Source of the DNA: Chara braunii
Taxonomy: Eukaryota; Streptophyta; Charophyceae; Charales; Characeae
Assembly (NCBI GenBank): GCA_003427395.1
Contig: BFEA01000098.1
Coordinates: 1,856,045-1,901,622 of the forward strand
Length of the DNA stretch: 45,578 bases
Reading direction: 5' to 3'
Below the pieces are notes generated by a model. The model was given only the letters and a program-made list of their open reading frames with translations, ran no database searches and was not told the origin of the DNA. Positions 41,075 through 45,578 of the stretch are shown here, one piece after another. Position 1 is the first letter of the stretch; every line of letters starts with the position of its first letter. The position numbers were made by a program, and so were the translations under genes.

Positions 41075-43493
41075 GTATTGAACAATACAACGGATAATAG
41101 TAAAATCTTTCGTGATGTATTGTTATAGAACTTCTACCCAGTCTTCAAGCTTAGTGCCTCTAGGCGTAAGCATCATTAGTCCTTTGTTCTAATCAGATGC
41201 TGCATGTAGCAGAATGCGACTCAGTTCGTTTACAAAAAAAACTAGCAGTAAGTCATTTGTATAGAGCACACAACACCTAGAATGAGTTTACACTTAAGTA
41301 TTGTGAAAAGTATTGCTCTCAATAGCCCTTGTTGGAACGCAACACGCGGTATCTGCTCATTATTGTTCTATCTCGAGCACAGCGCTGAGTACCGCGAACG
41401 ACAACCCTTATCTGGTCACACTGTTGAAGATTGTCTCCACTTCGATATAGCACATGGAAATAGTAATGGGACCCATTCCCCATTCTGGCACAAGATAGCA
41501 TAATGCTCGTAGTACTCGCCGATACGAACATGCCTTGTTCAAATACTGAGGATCATAACTGAGGTAGCTATGGAAAACACTAAAATCATAATGTCGTTAA
41601 TTGCGCTCTCTCTTGTAGCATTCACTTGCAAATCTGATCCTCTTATCTCACGAATCAGTAATCGAGCGTCAAGCGTTCGGATGAAAATATTAGTATAATG
41701 GAACCGTGAAAGAAGGTCGTCGATGACCTCAGTTTCCCGCAAGTTTTCGCAGGTTTACGTGTCAAGCACTGAGTGGCAAAGTCAGCACGCAGGTGGTGCG
41801 CACATAAAAAAATGAGAACGGGGGTCCGTAAGTACTCTGAATTAACTTGATTAAGAAGAAAAACGACCTTACTACTTCCATAATGAAGAGTGATGCCAAT
41901 CAGGAAAGCAAGCAGAAAGTCAGACAACGCATTATCTGTAGAGTTCCCTTGGAGACCGGACTATGGTAGTGCCCTTTTCCCCAAGTGAAGATCTAGATAT
42001 CATTTTCGCAGTCATTGACATTTATGATTAGAACGAAACTCGTTCCCTTTGCAATAGCGTGGAACATGGAATGGAACATGCACTGCTGAATGATGCTGGT
42101 TTCTAAAAGGAGGGGTTGGAATAGACGTTGCGGTACGAGTATATCTTACACTAGCGTTTGCTAGGGATCTGGTTTGAATGGTTTACGAGCATCAGTAACA
42201 CATTTTGCAAGATCACGATCACGCTTTACTTGGTCTCGCTCTAGAAGAAAATCGAGACAGCTGGCAGGAGCTTAATGATAATGCTGTTGATATGTCTGAC
42301 TTCATCCGCACGAACATAACACTGGTGTTCGAAATTGATTTATTTGAAATTATTTCCCCTTTCCATTGACCACTTAAATCGCACTCACTTTTTCTTTTTG
42401 ATGGCCGTCTTATAAGGGAACCACTGGATACTTGATACGAACAACCATCAACAAATATAAACTGAGCTGAAGGTTGTAGCCAACGCTAGGCAATTGGCAA
42501 GGATCAATCTCTCCTTCTCAGACAACCGAAAGATTAGCACGTAGGACCTCCTCACTTCGCAACCCGCCTTTCTGTCTTGTAGCTATAAGTCAATCCAGCC
42601 CGAGAGATGGTTGGCGTCAACCGTAATGAGCGAGCTCACATCTTACCAGACCTTTACAAGCTAAACCTCATACACAGCCTGTACATTACTGCTAGTCGCC
42701 GTTTCTACTGGGAGAAATCAATTTAATTCAGGACTCGACCCTCACACGGGGACCTCACTTTCCTTCTTCACTCTAGCGGTGATTTCCTTTATATACATGT
42801 TCCATCTTGCTCACAAACGTTGGGGCGTACCAAAATACAGACCACTGCACCGAAGGTGTTGGGTGGTCAGGCAGCAAGTCGCACTGAACGTGCTGGAGTA
42901 TCCAGGACAACAGTAAGTGCAACATGCATTAACACGATTGTAAAATGCGTACGTTGTCTCATCTCCCCGCTTCTCAAGCTAACATGTAAAAGGAAGGGGA
43001 TGATCTCTTGTCATCGCTCAACCCTTCTATCGAGTGTAGTTGTCTTGAGGACTTTGTTCCTCCATTCACAACAATAAGATTAAAGGAAGTTGCGTCGGTT
43101 GAGTCAGCATTCGGGCAATGTTTCCCCTCATCGCAGTCTTGTTTCTCTTTGTCACTCGCATAGTATGCGCGTGTTCTCCAATGGCGATGATGATTGATCA
43201 ACAACAGACCGCGCGATGCATGCCAGAGCATTGACATCAGCATAGTGCCTTGGTTTCACTATGAGCGCATCAGCAACTGACAACAATTCCGGACGTTAGT
43301 CAAGCGAGGGTGTGCGCATGTTCATGCGCCTCTCCCCTAGTCATTACAAAACTGAACTTCATATCTCTTGCATGCTCCCCGCTGGTCACAACGTCAACAC
43401 AGCAGTGTTGCAGGCACACTACTCTGCACACACGCACTGGAATATACCACTATACAGCCCACACACGCCTAATCACCTCGATGCTTTTAGTTC
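41075..43493. other. Unassigned sequence right of the second gypsy element
   Basis: The 5' LTR and primer-binding site of the element would be expected here, but I found no TG..CA pair, no TATCAGAGC-like complement and no partner sequence on the left. Frames such as 41282-41503 and 42820-43077 have no recognised domain. Confidence 0.4.
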
Positions 43494-43890
43494 TCACGCT
43501 GCCTTCGGCCTATTTTCCACAGACTCCATTGGTCCCGAGTGTGGGTGGTCTCGTCGCCATTGTTCCAGTCCGTGCCAGGATTGGGTCGCTGCTTCACTCT
43601 CCCCACTCTCCACCTCTGAGTCACCGTCTAGGTCTCTCTGCTCTCTCTCGGTCATCCCATTTGAAGATTCTACCTCATGGTAGGCAATCGTGACTTTGAT
43701 TCGATCATTAACGTGGTCACGCTGAAGCCTTCTCTCCGCGCTGTTTCTTGCCTTTGTGATTGCTACTTGCAACTTCTGATATCGCCTCGTTTCAGACTCT
43801 CTACCAATCTCAATGTTGATTTTTAGCCTAGTGTCGCCCCCGTCAATATTAATGATCGTTGTGATCCAGGGACCTTCTCCTGACATGAAG
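43494..43890 (-). CDS. Unrecognised charged ORF (core about 130 codons)
   Basis: The minus frame contains a Met near 43887 (SFMSGEGPWITT), then INIDGGDTRLKINIEIGRES, a basic helix-like stretch (RRYQKLQVAITKARNSAERR) and an acidic tail (REQRDLDGDSEVESGESEAA), ending at 43494. The longer upstream reading to 44024 runs into the 400-bp repeat and begins at TTG, so I do not include it. The composition is protein-like, but no family is recognised. It could be an exon of a decayed gene. Confidence 0.3.
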
Positions 43891-43920
43891 GACCTGCGGG
43901 TTAACAGCCTCCAGCAATCG

Positions 43921-44701
43921 GGTCGGCGGCCTGAACAAGTCGTTTTTAGCACGGCTATCCAGACTACTAAATGTAAACTGGTTGGCCGATAGCAAGTAAC
44001 ACAACCACTTTCCCTAATTATCAACCCATACTCCTAAAGCTTAGTCGCCCTCCCAGTGACATTGCGCACTGAGATGGTTCTTTTCAGGAACCTTGGCCCA
44101 TAGGATCTTGATCTTTGCGGCTGGTGTTGCCGGAGAACTGATTTCTTAACGGTTTGCGAGCTCTGCTTTTGCGGCACGTCGACTTTTTGGGGTGCTGTTG
44201 TGTCGACACATGTGTGCCGTCTTTGCTCTTCGCTCGTGTTTGTATCACATTGCCGTCGTTGATTTCTCCGGTGCCAGTGCCTACCCACCCTAGGCACTGG
44301 ACACCAAAACTGAAAGAAAATGGTCGCGGCGTGAACAAGTCGTTTTTAGCACGCCTATCCAGACTACTGAACGTACACTGGTTGGCCGATAGCAAGTAAC
44401 ACGGCCACTTTCCCTAATTATCAACCCATACTCCTAAAACTTAGTCGCCCTCCCCGTGACATTGCGCACCGAGCTGGTTCTTTTCAGGAACCTTGGCCCA
44501 TAGGATCTTGATCTTTGCGGCTGGTGTTGTCGGAGAACTGATTTCTTAACGGTTTTGCGAGCAAAGAACTGATTTCTTAACGGTTTTGCGAGCTCTGCTT
44601 TTGCGGCACGTCGACTTTTTGGGGTGCTGTTGTGTCGACACATGTGTGCCCTCTTTGCTCTTCTCTCGTGTTTGTATCACGTTGCCGTCGTTGATTTCTC
44701 C
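43921..44701. repeat. Direct duplication with about 400-bp period
   Basis: Copy A begins GGCCTGAACAAGTCGTTTTT near 43929 and copy B begins GGCGTGAACAAGTCGTTTTT near 44329. Both run through GGTTGGCCGATAGCAAGTAA, CTTTTCAGGAACCTTGGCCC and GTCGACTTTTTGGGGTGCTG to GCCGTCGTTGATTTCTCCG. Copy B has an extra 31-bp tandem duplication of GAACTGATTTCTTAACGG.. (about 44536-44600). About 95% identity by eye. Confidence 0.93.
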
Positions 44702-44744
44702 GCTATCTAGCGATTTCGCCATTGGGGGTGTGGTGTTTGTGCAG

Positions 44745-45578
44745 TGTCGCGGCGTTGTGTTTTTTTGGACGGATGTGGTCTCGATATGAGACGCGATGCT
44801 CTTGGGCAAGGTTCGGCGTCCTTTGTGGTTAGTGTTCCGATGCGGGCCGGTTGGTGTGGCGGTGTTCTTTGTGTCGATTCAGCCGGCCCTGGATGTGGTC
44901 TCGATATGAGGCGTGATGCTCTTGGGCGATGTTCGGCGTCGTCTGCGGTTTGCTTATTGCTCGGATGCGGGGCCGTTCGTGTGTTGGGGAGGTGGGAGGG
45001 AGGGAGGGGGGGGTGGGCGTTCTTTCTCTGTCTACATCGGGCCAGCATCTGGTTAGGTTTTGGGCCCGCATTCGTTGTTTGTTTAGGATTCGGAACGGGG
45101 AGTTTGCCGTCCTCTGCGGTTAGTGTTCCGATGCGGGCCCGTTGATGTGGCGGTGTTCTTTGTCCCGATTCAGTCGGTCCTGGATGTGGTCTCGATATGA
45201 GGCGCGATTCTCTTGGGCGAGCTTCAGCGTCCTCTGCGATGCGGGCCCGTTGATGTGGTGGTGTTCTTTGTCCCGATTCAGCTGGCCCTGGATGTGGTCT
45301 CGATATGAGGCGCAATGCTCTTGGTCGAGGTTTGACATTGCTGTGTTTTTTGGCCTGGGTGCATCCGGCGTGGTAGGGGCGATTCTCTTGGGTGAGGTTC
45401 AACGTCCTTTGCGGTTAGTGTTCCGATGCGGGCCCGTTGGTGTGGCGGTGTTCTTTCTCCGATGCGGGCCCGTTGGTGTGGCGGTGTTCTTTCTCCTGGT
45501 TCAGCCGGCCTTGGATGTGGTCTCGAAATGAGGCGCGATGCTCTTGGGCGAGGTTCGGCATCGTCTGCGGTTTGCTTA
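44745..45578. repeat. GC-rich tandem array, continues past the window
   Basis: GGATGTGGTCTCGATATGAG (one base changed in the last copy) occurs at about 44770, 44890, 45181, 45292 and 45513, with GATGCGGGCCCGTTG-type and GCGGTGTTCTTT-type words between. Unit length is about 110-130 bp, with a longer irregular insert at 44955-45115. The minus strand stays open for 231 codons (45402-44707) as an Arg/Pro/His-rich repeat, but that frame begins at TTG and I do not call it a gene. The array reaches the right edge. Confidence 0.92.

Noticed and set aside
44707-45402. Arg/Pro/His-rich minus-strand ORF of 231 codons
   Set aside because: It begins at TTG, is wholly made of tandem repeat units, and the frame is lost in the units further right.

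Overview
This window looks like repeat-rich nuclear DNA of a eukaryote, most likely of the green lineage. The evidence is several Ty3/gypsy LTR retrotransposons, primer-binding sites resembling the initiator-Met tRNA complement used by plant Ty3/gypsy elements, plant-like GT..AG introns, long GA/CT microsatellites, U2 snRNA-derived repeats and one assembly gap. A streptophyte alga such as Chara is my guess; the sequence alone does not prove it. I see no bacterial operons, no CRISPR array and no intact host gene that I recognise.

Layout. 1-102: CA/GA microsatellite. 540-4130: non-coding repeat tract with an exact-period 300-bp tandem pair and a three-copy tandem of about 450-480 bp. 6261-7213: candidate non-autonomous transposon with 19-nt terminal inverted repeats and TTAA ends. 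8310-9394: an LTR followed at once by a primer-binding site, then an AT-rich foldback insertion (9560-10700) and a decayed plus-strand gypsy pol (10740-13765). 17052-18363: a textbook solo LTR of the same family with a GCAGG target duplication. 20444-21430: tandem units of GA-run, U2 snRNA-like sequence and A-rich tail. 22219-31758: a nearly complete but dead minus-strand chromovirus with both LTRs, primer-binding site, gag, RT, RNase H, integrase and chromodomain; the 932-bp N gap lies inside its 5' LTR. 32680-33030: duplicated block around a GA microsatellite. 33046-34460 and 36527-36958: candidate spliced genes, unrecognised. 35156-36028: a 291-codon reading frame with three internal stops. 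37123-41074: a second minus-strand gypsy element truncated within integrase. 43494-45578: an unrecognised ORF, then a 400-bp duplication and a GC-rich tandem array running off the right edge.

How it fits together. Most of the window is retrotransposon debris, and the coding potential is mainly gag-pol with frameshifts and stops. The most unusual signals are the U2 snRNA-derived array and the repeated occurrence of short diverged tandem duplications (30 to about 525 bp) inside the gag/pol of all three gypsy elements. These suggest copying errors during reverse transcription or local tandem duplication after insertion. All family calls are by eye from motifs; no database search was run.
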